A model generated the notes under the pieces. It had not been told where the DNA came from and ran no database searches. It was given only the letters and a program-made list of their open reading frames with translations. A DNA stretch of 64,000 bases from Roseovarius sp. MMSF_3359 (lineage in GTDB: Bacteria > Pseudomonadota > Alphaproteobacteria > Rhodobacterales > Rhodobacteraceae): NCBI RefSeq assembly GCF_030733385.1, contig NZ_JASHJC010000003.1, forward strand, positions 310,001 to 374,000, read 5' to 3'. Below, one piece after another: positions 17,203-25,344 of this stretch. Numbering within the stretch: the first letter of the stretch is position 1; every line of letters begins with the position of its first letter. A program made the position numbers and the translations under genes.

Positions 17203-18987
17203 TTACTTCTTGGCATACCCTTGCTTCTGCGCGCCATAGAGCTGCGCATAAAGGCCCTGGTCAGCAAGCAATTCCTCGTGTTTGCCACGCTCGATCAGCT
17301 TGCCTTTTTCCAGCACGAAAATCTGATCCGCATCGACCACCGACGAGAGGCGATGCGCCACCATGATGGTGGTCTTGCCCTTGGTCAGCCGGTCCAGCGC
17401 CGATTTGATCCGCTCTTCCGTGGCCTGATCCAGTGCCGAGGTCGCCTCGTCCAGCAAAAGGATCGGCGCGTCGCGCAGGAAGGCGCGTGCAATCGCAATC
17501 CGCTGTTTCTGCCCACCCGACAGCTGCGCGCCCTTGGGGCCGACGGGCTTATCGCCCCGCGACCGGATGAAATCGGCAATTTCGGCATCTTCGGCCGCGC
17601 GCCAGATCTCTTCGTCGGTGGCGTCGGGGTTCACATAGCGGATATTTTCCCAGATCGAGTTGTTGAAGATCACGATATCCTGCGCCACCACGGAAAACGC
17701 ATCCCGCAGCTTCAGAACCTTGAGCTTGTTGATCGGAATGTCGCCGATCGTGATCTCGCCGGATTTCACGTCATAAAGCCGCGAGAGTAGCGACAGGATG
17801 GTTGTCTTGCCCGATCCGGTCGACCCGACGATGGCCGACACCTGCCCGCCCTTGAAGGTCATGTTCAGATCGTCAAAGAGCGGTTGTTCCTCGCTATAGC
17901 TGAAACCGACGTCTTTGAGGACGATATCCGCGCTTGTATCGAATTCCGACAGCGCATCGGGCGCGTCGTTGATCGTTGCCTTCTCGTGGAAGAAATTGCG
18001 CACCCGGTTCAGGATCACGAGGTTGTTCTGCACCCCGCCAAAGAACTGCGCCAGAAGGCGCGCGGGATCGAAGATCATCACCATGCCCAGAAGGAAGGTA
18101 ATGATGCCCGCGCCATCCATATCGAAATCGGGGCTGAGTACCATGTAGCCGCCGCCGCCGATCACCAACGCGTAGACAAAGGCGGATGAGAGGTCGATGG
18201 ATGGCATCAGAAGCGCCTGCGTGGTCTGCGCCCGGATCAGCAGATCGCGAATGATACTTGTGCCTTTGATGAGCCGGTCCCGCTCGATCGGTTCCTGCCG
18301 GGCGATCTTGACCGTGCGCATGCCGTTGGTCATCTCTTCGATGCCACTCATGTACTGGATCGACGCCTCCTGCATCTTTTCCTGGGCGTCCTTCACCCGG
18401 TCAGCCACGTGGTTCATTACCCAGATGATGAATGGCAACACGATCAGTGCCGTCGAGAAGAGATACGGGTTCTTGTAGATCAGGTAGCCCGAGACAATCA
18501 CCACAGTCACAAAATCCCGCAACGCATTGGCCGCCGCCCCGCCCACGAAAAGGCCCAGGGATTGCGGCTGACCGACAACCTGCTGCAGGATTTGCCCGGA
18601 TTTCGTGCGTTCGAAATAGGCAAGATCAAGCTGCATCATATGCTCGATCATGTCGCGGCGCAGTTCGAACACCACGCCATTGCTCAGCCGCATGGAGACG
18701 ACCGGCACAAGGTAGGACATCAGCCCCCGCACCGCGAAGAGGAAGAAGACAAAGAGGCATACATGCAGCAACTCACGCATCGTGCCGGATTCGAAAATGA
18801 CCCGCAGGCCGCTTTCCGTCATCGCCAGGAACTGCTGATAGACAAGGCCCTGCACGACGATCATCGCAAGAACGACCAGGATCATCTTGAACCGCTTTCG
18901 GCAATAGGTTCGCCAGATCCAGCGAAGATTATCCCGATCGGTCGCGGAAAAAAGCGGCCCGTATTTCTTTTGCTTTTCTTTTGCCAT
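17203..18987 (-). CDS. ABC exporter (fused membrane and ATPase domains, MsbA-like)
   Basis: 594-residue half-transporter. The N-terminal six-helix membrane domain (about 35-325) is followed by an ATPase domain with Walker A GSTGSGKTTILSL, a Q-loop in FSVVAQDIVIFNN, signature LSGGQKQRIAIARAF, Walker B ILLLDEATSALDQ and the switch His in MVAHRLSS. Architecture fits lipid, lipid-linked glycan or peptide export. Its place inside the glycosyltransferase/sulfotransferase cluster suggests flipping of a lipid-linked glycan, but no polymerase or ligase gene is nearby to confirm it. It faces the preceding glycosyltransferase tail to tail, 9 bp apart. Confidence 0.92.
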   Translation of the reverse strand: MAKEKQKKYGPLFSATDRDNLRWIWRTYCRKRFKMILVVLAMIVVQGLVYQQFLAMTESGLRVIFESGTMRELLHVCLFVFFLFAVRGLMSYLVPVVSMRLSNGVVFELRRDMIEHMMQLDLAYFERTKSGQILQQVVGQPQSLGLFVGGAAANALRDFVTVVIVSGYLIYKNPYLFSTALIVLPFIIWVMNHVADRVKDAQEKMQEASIQYMSGIEEMTNGMRTVKIARQEPIERDRLIKGTSIIRDLLIRAQTTQALLMPSIDLSSAFVYALVIGGGGYMVLSPDFDMDGAGIITFLLGMVMIFDPARLLAQFFGGVQNNLVILNRVRNFFHEKATINDAPDALSEFDTSADIVLKDVGFSYSEEQPLFDDLNMTFKGGQVSAIVGSTGSGKTTILSLLSRLYDVKSGEITIGDIPINKLKVLKLRDAFSVVAQDIVIFNNSIWENIRYVNPDATDEEIWRAAEDAEIADFIRSRGDKPVGPKGAQLSGGQKQRIAIARAFLRDAPILLLDEATSALDQATEERIKSALDRLTKGKTTIMVAHRLSSVVDADQIFVLEKGKLIERGKHEELLADQGLYAQLYGAQKQGYAKK

Positions 18988-19086
18988 GAGGTTTTGCTTA
19001 TCCGTCGCAACCGCAGGTATGCGTCTGAGGCCGGGCCGTCAGGTCACCCCGCCAATTGCATGTCTAGTGCCAAATAACAACTGACA

Positions 19087-19112
19087 CCGGGCTTGCCAAC
19101 CGCCAAGCCCGG
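19087..19112 (-). terminator. Hairpin after the leftward glycosyltransferase
   Basis: A perfect 9-bp inverted repeat, CCGGGCTTG (19087-19095) and CAAGCCCGG (19104-19112) with an 8-nt loop, sits just downstream of the glycosyltransferase stop at 19120. No long T run follows on the minus strand, so it may be a weak terminator or an mRNA 3'-end stabiliser. Confidence 0.45.
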
Positions 19113-19119
19113 GCGCGGA

Positions 19120-20064
19120 TCATTTGCGTTTCACGATGTAATTCAATTCCGAAAGCGTCACCTTTACGGCGACGCGCCCATAGGTCCGCAGGAATTTCAG
19201 CCATGGCATTGCGTAGAAGTCGCCGCGGTGGCGTACTTTTTCGATCTCTGCCTCGATACTACGTATGACCTCGCTGTCATCCGGCAGGCCAAAAGTCCTG
19301 GCATCCTTTAGGCGTTGTTCGAAAAGGGCCTTCCTGGCCCAAAATCGCTGCTGGCGCCGCTTGCGCGAGGCAGCCATCGATTCAAGCCGGTATTGGCTGT
19401 TGGACACGTTCGAAATGCCCACATCCTGCCGGTAACAGACAAGCTGCTCGTCGACATAGCTGATCCGCCCCTCAAGGGCCGCCCGGAACCCGGTAATAAG
19501 GTCCTCGAAAGCCTTGCTGTAAGCAGGCAGCGGTCCGTATTTCTGCCAAAGCTCCTTGCGATAGGCAGACGTCGCCCCCAGGAAAAGCGCATCGGAAAGT
19601 GCGGCCTTGGCGATATCTTCGCTGTGATAAAACAGTGCGTGTTTGTGGCTTTCCTCCGCCGGGTTACCCGCTCCGTCGATCGTGCTGGCATCGGAATGCA
19701 CTAACAGGGCGTCGTCGCGCTCCATCACTTCCAGCAGGCGGGAAACGCGATGGGGGACCGAGGTATCATCGGCCGGAAACGGCACGCAAACATCGGCGCT
19801 GGCCATTTCGACCAGGAAGTTGATGTGGTTGTTGACGCCAAGGTTCTTGCGGTTGCGGTTCAGCCTCAGCGTATGCGGCCCGTCGTATCCGGTCGCCATC
19901 TCCTGCATGATCTGGAAGGTCGCGTCCGAGGAGCTGTCATCGGAAAGAATGATCTCCAGGTCGCTGGCATCCTGAGCCAAGGCACAGTTTACCGCATCGC
20001 GAATGAAATTTTCCTGGTTGTAGGCAAGCAGCAAGATGCTTGCGCGGTATTTGGGTGCAGCCAT
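19120..20064 (-). CDS. Family 2 glycosyltransferase
   Basis: 314-residue GT-A glycosyltransferase with ASILLLAYNQENFIRDAVNCALAQ, IILSDDSSSDATFQIMQEM and the acidic metal site PFPADDTSVPHR. It is a paralogue of the rightward gene at 16243-17193, with the same domain order and shared blocks. A basic C-terminal tail (KVTLSELNYIVKRK) could sit at the membrane surface. It is probably transcribed from the 267-bp gap shared with the divergent LptE-like gene. Sugar specificity is unknown. Confidence 0.88.
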   Translation of the reverse strand: MAAPKYRASILLLAYNQENFIRDAVNCALAQDASDLEIILSDDSSSDATFQIMQEMATGYDGPHTLRLNRNRKNLGVNNHINFLVEMASADVCVPFPADDTSVPHRVSRLLEVMERDDALLVHSDASTIDGAGNPAEESHKHALFYHSEDIAKAALSDALFLGATSAYRKELWQKYGPLPAYSKAFEDLITGFRAALEGRISYVDEQLVCYRQDVGISNVSNSQYRLESMAASRKRRQQRFWARKALFEQRLKDARTFGLPDDSEVIRSIEAEIEKVRHRGDFYAMPWLKFLRTYGRVAVKVTLSELNYIVKRK

Positions 20065-20331
20065 GACACTCTGCAGCTATCGTTGAAGTTGTGGCCTCCG
20101 CTACTAGCCCCGGCGCAGAAGTACAACCGGTATCCGCAAGAAAACCCGACCGGCCACAGGATTTCGCCATCGTTTCCGTGGATTTCCCGATCCCATGGGC
20201 CAAGTGCCGCCGAACGCGGTCGGCGAAAGGGACGCGCGCGCGCCTCATCTTCGGCCTTTCGCCTCCCCGCTATTATCTAATATGACTGTAGAAAGCCCGG
20301 GCCAATCCGGGCATTGCACAAGGATTCGCAC

Positions 20332-20805
20332 ATGGCCGGAACCCCGCGTCGCCCGCTGCTTCTGCTCTCGGTCCTTCTGATCGGCCTGGCTTCTTGCGGC
20401 TTCACACCGGTCTATGCCCCCGGTACCGACTCCTCTGCCATTCTATCGGAAATCGAAATCGCGGAACCTCGGAACGAACAGGGCTATCTCTTTGTCCGCG
20501 AGATGGAAGATCGCCTTGGCCGTCCGTCCAATGCCACCAAGCTGCTCAACTACAAGATCACGATTCGCGGTGAGGGTGTTGAAAGCGACACCGAAAGACG
20601 GCGTTTCGTCGGTGCCGTCAATTATGAACTCATCGACCTCAAAACCCGCGCAGTTCTGGAAAGAGGCACGGTCGATTCCTTTGCCGGCTATTCCGTCTCC
20701 GATGGTCTCTTCAGCAGCGCACGCCAGGACGCGATCAAACGCCTCGTCATCATCCTTGCAGATCAAGTGACCCGCGAACTGATCGTCAAACTCGCCGCTC
20801 CCTGA
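20332..20805 (+). CDS. LptE-like outer-membrane assembly lipoprotein
   Basis: 157 residues from ATG 20332, with AAGGA about 8 nt upstream. It has a lipoprotein signal ending LLIGLASCGFTPVY (lipobox LASC, lipidated Cys near residue 23). The rest matches the LptE/RlpB style of alphaproteobacteria: CGFTPVYAPG, an REMEDRLGRP segment, YELIDLKTRAVLERGTVDSFAGYS and a C-terminal RLVIILADQVTRELI helix. LptE plugs the LptD barrel that inserts LPS into the outer membrane. In related genomes the housekeeping copy usually follows leuS; no leuS or holA is here, so this may be a second copy tied to the glycan cluster. Confidence 0.72.
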   Translation: MAGTPRRPLLLLSVLLIGLASCGFTPVYAPGTDSSAILSEIEIAEPRNEQGYLFVREMEDRLGRPSNATKLLNYKITIRGEGVESDTERRRFVGAVNYELIDLKTRAVLERGTVDSFAGYSVSDGLFSSARQDAIKRLVIILADQVTRELIVKLAAP

Positions 20806-20894
20806 TCCGCCGGATTTCTTTCCCGACGACACCACCTGGCGCCGATCCGAGGCGGACAAGCGAAGCGCGGACAACGAGATACCCGGCGTGCGCG

Positions 20895-22067
20895 TCAGCG
20901 CACTCCTTTTGACTGAATCAACAGGCGCAGGATACGCGGCAAGCGCCGGAAGCAGGCCTTCACGATCACCCCATATTCCAGCTCACCAGCGAGCAATTCC
21001 ATGTATTGCCGTCGCACACTCGACGAATTGCGGAAAGATGTCTCGAACATCCGTCGGCACCGAGGGCGAAAGATCAGATGCCGCAACAGGGTGGCGGCCC
21101 TCAAGGACCTGTGAAGAGGCCGCAGCCTGCGTCGATACGCCGTCAACGCATGCTCCGGCCGCCCCGACCTTATCGCGCCGACCGCGGCAAGCGCCGCCGT
21201 CTGTCCGCTTTTCATCGCATGGGCGATCCCTTCGCCGGTGATCGGATCCACCAGCCCCGCCGCATCGCCCGCCAGCAGGACCGCCCCCTTACCCGGTAAT
21301 TTGCGGTAATCCCCGAAGGGCAGGAACTGCCCCTTGATACTCTTGGCCGCCCCCTCGACGCCCTGCCCGGCGAGATAAGATGCCATCGCACCTTTCATGT
21401 CCTCGTTTTCCGCCAGAAGCCCGCCAACACCGATGGTCGTGCTGCCCTGCTTGGGAAAACTCCAGCCGTAGCCCCAGGCCGCGGCGGCAATATCGACGCT
21501 GATCGGCATCTCCTGTGCCCTTGGGTTGGCCGGGGCCTCAATTTCCAGGCCAAAACCGATCCGGGCGTGGTCAAAGCTCTGCCCGAAAAGCGTCCGCGCA
21601 ACCATACTGTTGACCCCATCCGCGCCGATCAGGACGCGGTATCCAATCCGCCGGCCATCGCTCAAAACGACATGACGGGCCGCAAGATCAACCTCTGCGA
21701 TTTCCTGCCCGGTCAGATCCACAGCCCCGCGCACCAGGGCCTGCTTGACCAGGTGATGATCGAAATCCCAACGCATCGAGAGGTAAACCGGCGGGGCATC
21801 ATGAATTGTCCCCATCGGTCGCCCCTGGAATTGAAACGTGATTGCCGCCCTGCGTTCCAGCGGTGTGACATCGAGCGGCGCGCCAAAGATCTCGGCAAAG
21901 TACCGCAGCGACCGGCCCGTGATAAGCCCACCGCAGAGCTTGTCGCGCGGGAATGCCTTGCGGTCGATCAAGGCCACGCTGTGCCCCGCGGCGGCCACCG
22001 TGGCCGCCGCCGCCGATCCCGCTGGCCCCGCGCCGATCACAACCACATCGAATAGCTCCGCGCCCAT
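20895..22067 (-). CDS. Geranylgeranyl reductase-family FAD-dependent oxidoreductase
   Basis: 390-residue flavoprotein of the geranylgeranyl-reductase family. The N-terminal FAD-binding motif is VVVIGAGPAGSAAAATVAAAG, followed by LIDRKAFPRDKLCGGLITG, VLIGADGVNSMVARTL, and the second FAD motif VLLAGDAAGLVDPITGEGIAHAM. The family saturates isoprenoid double bonds on chlorophyll side chains or archaeal lipids, but many bacterial members act on other polyprenyl or quinone-like substrates. No bacteriochlorophyll genes surround it, so a photosynthetic role is not supported. The C-terminal region is strongly basic (RRLRPLHRSLR, RRLPRILRLL) and may contact membrane. Confidence 0.85.
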   Translation of the reverse strand: MGAELFDVVVIGAGPAGSAAAATVAAAGHSVALIDRKAFPRDKLCGGLITGRSLRYFAEIFGAPLDVTPLERRAAITFQFQGRPMGTIHDAPPVYLSMRWDFDHHLVKQALVRGAVDLTGQEIAEVDLAARHVVLSDGRRIGYRVLIGADGVNSMVARTLFGQSFDHARIGFGLEIEAPANPRAQEMPISVDIAAAAWGYGWSFPKQGSTTIGVGGLLAENEDMKGAMASYLAGQGVEGAAKSIKGQFLPFGDYRKLPGKGAVLLAGDAAGLVDPITGEGIAHAMKSGQTAALAAVGAIRSGRPEHALTAYRRRLRPLHRSLRAATLLRHLIFRPRCRRMFETSFRNSSSVRRQYMELLAGELEYGVIVKACFRRLPRILRLLIQSKGVR

Positions 22068-22132
22068 GTCGCTCCCGTCCTTGTCCGCGCCCTGCGATAA
22101 CAGATTTTTGCCGCCGGGGAATGCCCTTCAGA

Positions 22133-22588
22133 TCACTGCGCCGGCAAGGCGTTCCTTCGGATCATGGTTCGCAGCGCAAAGCTCGACCGCATGGACCGGA
22201 TGCCCCCGATCCGCATCAACCCCTCTTCCAGGAAATTGTCGAACGCGGTCAGATCGGCGGCCACAACCCGGATCAGCACATCGCGCGTCCCGGTCATCAG
22301 GTAGCACTCCATCACCTCGTCGAAACGCCGCAGCCCCTCTTCGAATGTCTTGATCGCGTCACGCGACTGCGTCTCAAGTTCAACGAAGATAAAGACATTC
22401 AGCGGCAGGCCGAGCTTCTCCTGATCCACCCGCGCGGAATATCCGGTGATGATCCCGTCAGCTTCAAGCCGGGTGATCCGCCGCGCGCAAGGCGTCGGCG
22501 ACAGCCCAACTGCCGCGGACAGGTCGGATAGTTTCTGACGGCCATCGCGTTGCAAGGCCGCGATAATCTGTCGGTCGATGTGATCCAT
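22133..22588 (-). CDS. Lrp/AsnC-family transcriptional regulator
   Basis: 151-residue Lrp/AsnC regulator. Start ATG 22588 gives MDHIDRQIIAALQRDGRQKLSDL, the canonical family opening; a longer in-frame ORF starts at 22675 but its extra residues are not family-like. The helix-turn-helix (AAVGLSPTPCARRITRLE) is followed by the RAM ligand-binding domain (VFIFVELETQS, ECYLMTGTRDVLIRVVA). It is divergent from the leucine dehydrogenase gene, with the shared gap carrying matching half-sites, so it very probably controls that gene in response to a branched-chain amino acid. Confidence 0.93.
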   Translation of the reverse strand: MDHIDRQIIAALQRDGRQKLSDLSAAVGLSPTPCARRITRLEADGIITGYSARVDQEKLGLPLNVFIFVELETQSRDAIKTFEEGLRRFDEVMECYLMTGTRDVLIRVVAADLTAFDNFLEEGLMRIGGIRSMRSSFALRTMIRRNALPAQ

Positions 22589-22591
22589 TCC

Positions 22592-22627
22592 CCTAATTTC
22601 CCCGCAAATTTTAGGCGTTTCACCTAA
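22592..22627. promoter_or_regulatory. Alternating CCTAA/TTAGG half-sites between lrp-like and dehydrogenase genes
   Basis: The gap holds CCTAA (22592-22596), TTAGG (22611-22615) and CCTAA (22623-22627), an alternating set of inverted half-sites embedded in A/T-rich DNA. The last two form an inverted repeat with a 7-nt spacer. They lie within 40 bp of the regulator start and 85-120 bp upstream of the dehydrogenase start. Multiple phased half-sites fit binding by an Lrp-type octamer; the assignment is inferred. Confidence 0.45.
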
Positions 22628-22709
22628 TATTAACCTTGTTTCATCCAAAATACGCTGATTTTTCGCGCAAGACACCCTCTATTCCTGCGGCAGCGGAGGA
22701 ATTTCAGAC

Positions 22710-23756
22710 ATGATCACACAAATCGCATCAACCACACATGAAGCCGTCTACCAGGTATCCGACGACGAAAGCGGACTGTCGGGGTTTATCGCCCTGCACT
22801 CGACCCGCCTTGGACCGGCGGCAGGGGGCTTGCGGATGCGGGAGTATGATAATGCGCAGGCCGCTCTTGAGGACGTGCTGAACCTGTCGCGTGGCATGAC
22901 TTACAAGAACGCCGCCGCGGGGCTGCCGCTTGGTGGTGGCAAAGCGGTTATCATGGGCAACCCCGCCACGGCCAAAACCCCGGAATTGCTGCGCGCCATG
23001 GGTCGCGCGGTCGAGGCGCTGCAGGGTCGTTACTGGACCGCCGAGGATATGGGCATGAACCCCGAGGACATGTCGGAGCTGGCCCGCGAAACCAGGTTTG
23101 TGGCGGGGCTCGATACCGGCGATCATGCAAGCGGCGATCCGTCGCCCGTCACCGCCGAGGGGGTCTTCAATGCCATGAAGGTGGGGGCGGCGCATCGTTT
23201 TGGCGGCGCCGATCTCGGTGGCAAGACCGTCGCGGTGCAGGGCTTGGGGCATGTCGGCTGGCATCTTTGCCGCATGTTGGACGCGGCCGGGGCAAACCTG
23301 ATCGTCGCGGATATGGATGCGGCCCGAACCGCCGGAACAGTCAAGGAGTTCGGCGCCGAGGCGGCCGCGCCGGATACGATCCACCGTGTCCCGGCGGATA
23401 TCTTTGCCCCTTGTGCCATCGGCGGTATCCTGAACGCGCAGACCATCCCCGAGCTGCGCGTGGACCTCGTCTGTGGCGCCGCCAACAATCAACTCGCCAC
23501 AGCATCGGACGCTGATCTTCTGGTCGACAAGGGCATTCTCTATCTGCCCGATTACGTCGCCAATGGCGGGGGCATCATCAACGTGGCCGCCGAGATCCTG
23601 AAGATCTCGGATCGGGGCCCATGGGTGGCTGAGAAGCTCGAGACGTTGCGGCAGACGATGGAGCGCATTCTGTCCAAGGCGCGGACCGAGCGGAGCAGCC
23701 CCGCCCATGTCGCCGATCGGACAGTGGATGAACTGATCCTGCAAGAAGCCGTCTGA
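22710..23756 (+). CDS. ldh: Leucine (branched-chain amino acid) dehydrogenase
   Basis: 348-residue Glu/Leu/Phe/Val dehydrogenase-family enzyme, closest in style to leucine dehydrogenase. It catalyses NAD-dependent oxidative deamination of leucine, valine or isoleucine to the 2-oxo acid and ammonia. Seen are the dimer/substrate region GPAAGGLRMREY, the catalytic-lysine block GMTYKNAAAGLPLGGGKAV, YWTAEDMGMNPEDM, and the Rossmann motif VAVQGLGHVGWHL. A strong ribosome site (GGAGGAA) precedes ATG 22710. The divergent Lrp-type gene is the probable regulator. Confidence 0.9.
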   Translation: MITQIASTTHEAVYQVSDDESGLSGFIALHSTRLGPAAGGLRMREYDNAQAALEDVLNLSRGMTYKNAAAGLPLGGGKAVIMGNPATAKTPELLRAMGRAVEALQGRYWTAEDMGMNPEDMSELARETRFVAGLDTGDHASGDPSPVTAEGVFNAMKVGAAHRFGGADLGGKTVAVQGLGHVGWHLCRMLDAAGANLIVADMDAARTAGTVKEFGAEAAAPDTIHRVPADIFAPCAIGGILNAQTIPELRVDLVCGAANNQLATASDADLLVDKGILYLPDYVANGGGIINVAAEILKISDRGPWVAEKLETLRQTMERILSKARTERSSPAHVADRTVDELILQEAV

Positions 23757-23848
23757 CGGATCTGACACCCGGCCTTTCGCCCGCTTGAGAGGCCGGAGGC
23801 GGCCTGTTACGATCGACACCGTGTTCGGCGCAGATCGGTGAGGTGTCC

Positions 23849-24799
23849 ATGGCCCGTCTTCTGAAAAACTCTACCATTCCCGCGCTTGCCTTGCTTGCCG
23901 CGTGCACCGCTGGCAGCGGCAGCGATGTCACCCGCCTCAAGACGGAACCGGTCCTGAGCGGCGGCACTTATTCGACCGGGGGCGGCATCACCGTGGCAAG
24001 CGCGTTTCGCGACATCGGCGGACAGACCGCGGTTTGTGGATTATGGTCGGAAAGCGCGGTTCAAACGCCTTATACCAAGGGCAAGGCCAAGAAGGTCCTC
24101 TCCAGCGGCGCGGTGTACCTCGATGGCACAAGGCTCCTCTCCGGGGTCGACTTTTTTGCCAAGATCCCCCCGACGACGGATTACGCCACCGTCTCTGCAC
24201 CTTGCGCCGTGACCGAAGTACCCTGGCGGCCAGGATACGCCGACCGCGTCCCGGATATCCGATTGCCGCAACAGATCGTCTATCAGGATCGCGGCGGCAT
24301 CAAGGGGCCGATCGTCGAGTTCCGGCAAACCGGTCCCGGGGCGCTAGGCGGATCGCTGAACCTTGTGCAGGCGGTATTCGGCAACACGGTGCGCCTGCCA
24401 TTGGGGAACAACCCAATCCAGGGCGGCGGTCGGTACAGTTCAGGGGGTGGTGTGAAAGCTGCCGTGGATCTCCGCCCGGTGGGCAACGACGCATATATCT
24501 GCGGCACTTGGTCGGAAAGCCGGGGCCAGTCACCGCGCACCGAAATGCAGGCACCGGAAGTGCTGGCCCGCGCGGCCGTGACCGTTGATGGCAAGGTGCT
24601 GGTCAAAGACCTGCGGTTCCTGCGCCGGGCATCATCGCGCGGGTCCCTTGCCGGGCGTCAGGCGAACTGCGTCGATACCGGGCGGTCCTGGGCGGATCTT
24701 GCCGATACCCGGACAGTGTCACTGCGGTTTCCGGCCTTCGTGGTCTATCCCGGGCCCGACCGCGCCATCACTTTTTCGCCGACCGGCAGCGGTGGATGA
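23849..24799 (+). CDS. Lipoprotein with an internal two-copy domain, function unknown
   Basis: 316 residues from ATG 23849 (a GTG two codons upstream is also possible). An N-terminal signal ends ALALLAACTAG, a lipobox with Cys near residue 19. The mature protein is an internal duplication. Copy one begins GGTYSTGGGITVASAFRDIGGQTAVCGLWSES; copy two begins GGRYSSGGGVKAAVDLRPVGNDAYICGTWSES. Each is followed by an AxVYLDG or AAVTVDG strand, a hydrophobic strand and a later Cys. The paired Cys in each copy suggest disulfides in the periplasm. I do not recognise a named family. Confidence 0.8.
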   Translation: MARLLKNSTIPALALLAACTAGSGSDVTRLKTEPVLSGGTYSTGGGITVASAFRDIGGQTAVCGLWSESAVQTPYTKGKAKKVLSSGAVYLDGTRLLSGVDFFAKIPPTTDYATVSAPCAVTEVPWRPGYADRVPDIRLPQQIVYQDRGGIKGPIVEFRQTGPGALGGSLNLVQAVFGNTVRLPLGNNPIQGGGRYSSGGGVKAAVDLRPVGNDAYICGTWSESRGQSPRTEMQAPEVLARAAVTVDGKVLVKDLRFLRRASSRGSLAGRQANCVDTGRSWADLADTRTVSLRFPAFVVYPGPDRAITFSPTGSGG

Positions 24800-24889
24800 A
24801 AAATCACCGCCCCGACAATTGAAAACCGCAGTCCGATGCGGCATCTAACAGGAAAGACAGGTCGAAACGCGGCAACAGGCATGGGGTGA

Positions 24890-25255
24890 GTGGTGCGAAA
24901 TTTTCTGATGATGGGCGTGGTTGCAGCGGTTCTGGCAGGCTGCGGCGGGGGTAACAGCAATTCAACACCGGGCCGCGCCGTCAGCACCGCCCCGACGCCG
25001 GTGGCGAGTGGGCCCATCAGCAATGCGTGCCTTGCCTCGGACCGGACGGCGCGGTCAAGAAAGCTCTGCGACTGCATTCAGGCGGTTGCCAATCAGACCT
25101 TGACCGGCAGCGAGCAACGCCGCGCCGCGTCTTTCTACAGCAACCCGCAGCAGGCACAGAATATACGGCAATCTGATCGGGCCGCGGACGAGCAATTCTG
25201 GAAAGCCTATCGCGCCTATGGCGAGCGCTCGGAACGGGTCTGCCGGACGGGGTGA
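24890..25255 (+). CDS. Small conserved lipoprotein
   Basis: 121 residues beginning at GTG 24890 (a GTG directly follows as the second codon). The signal MMGVVAAVLAGCGGG has a lipobox with Cys at about residue 18. The mature part has a low-complexity linker rich in Ser, Thr and Pro, then ISNACLASDRTARSRKLCDCIQAVANQTL and a C-terminal SERVCRTG; the four Cys probably form disulfides. Similar short proteins are widespread in Rhodobacteraceae and have no proven role. It probably shares a transcript with the duplicated-domain lipoprotein 90 bp upstream. Confidence 0.78.
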   Translation: MVRNFLMMGVVAAVLAGCGGGNSNSTPGRAVSTAPTPVASGPISNACLASDRTARSRKLCDCIQAVANQTLTGSEQRRAASFYSNPQQAQNIRQSDRAADEQFWKAYRAYGERSERVCRTG

Positions 25256-25258
25256 TCT

Positions 25259-25334
25259 CCGAGGTTATCAGATTGCGTGCGCTATCGCGCACATCCCCAT
25301 ATCTCGTCGCGCGCCTCCGGCGCGACATCCTCGG
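25259..25334. other. Nested inverted repeats (three-way-junction fold) between convergent genes
   Basis: CCGAGG (25259-25264) pairs with CCTCGG (25329-25334) and encloses two further perfect hairpins. These are GTGCGC/GCGCAC (25277-25282 with 25287-25292, loop TATC) and GTCGCGC/GCGCGAC (25306-25312 with 25320-25326, 7-nt loop). It fills the gap between two convergent coding ends. There is no T run, so it could act as a bidirectional 3'-end structure rather than a classical terminator. Confidence 0.5.
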
Positions 25335-25344
25335 GCCGCCAGGA

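Noticed and set aside
20065..20331. The 267-bp gap before the LptE-like gene as a site for an RNA gene
   Set aside because: A short GCCCGG/CCGGGC hairpin is present near 20295-20312, but no tRNA-like or other known RNA fold could be recognised.
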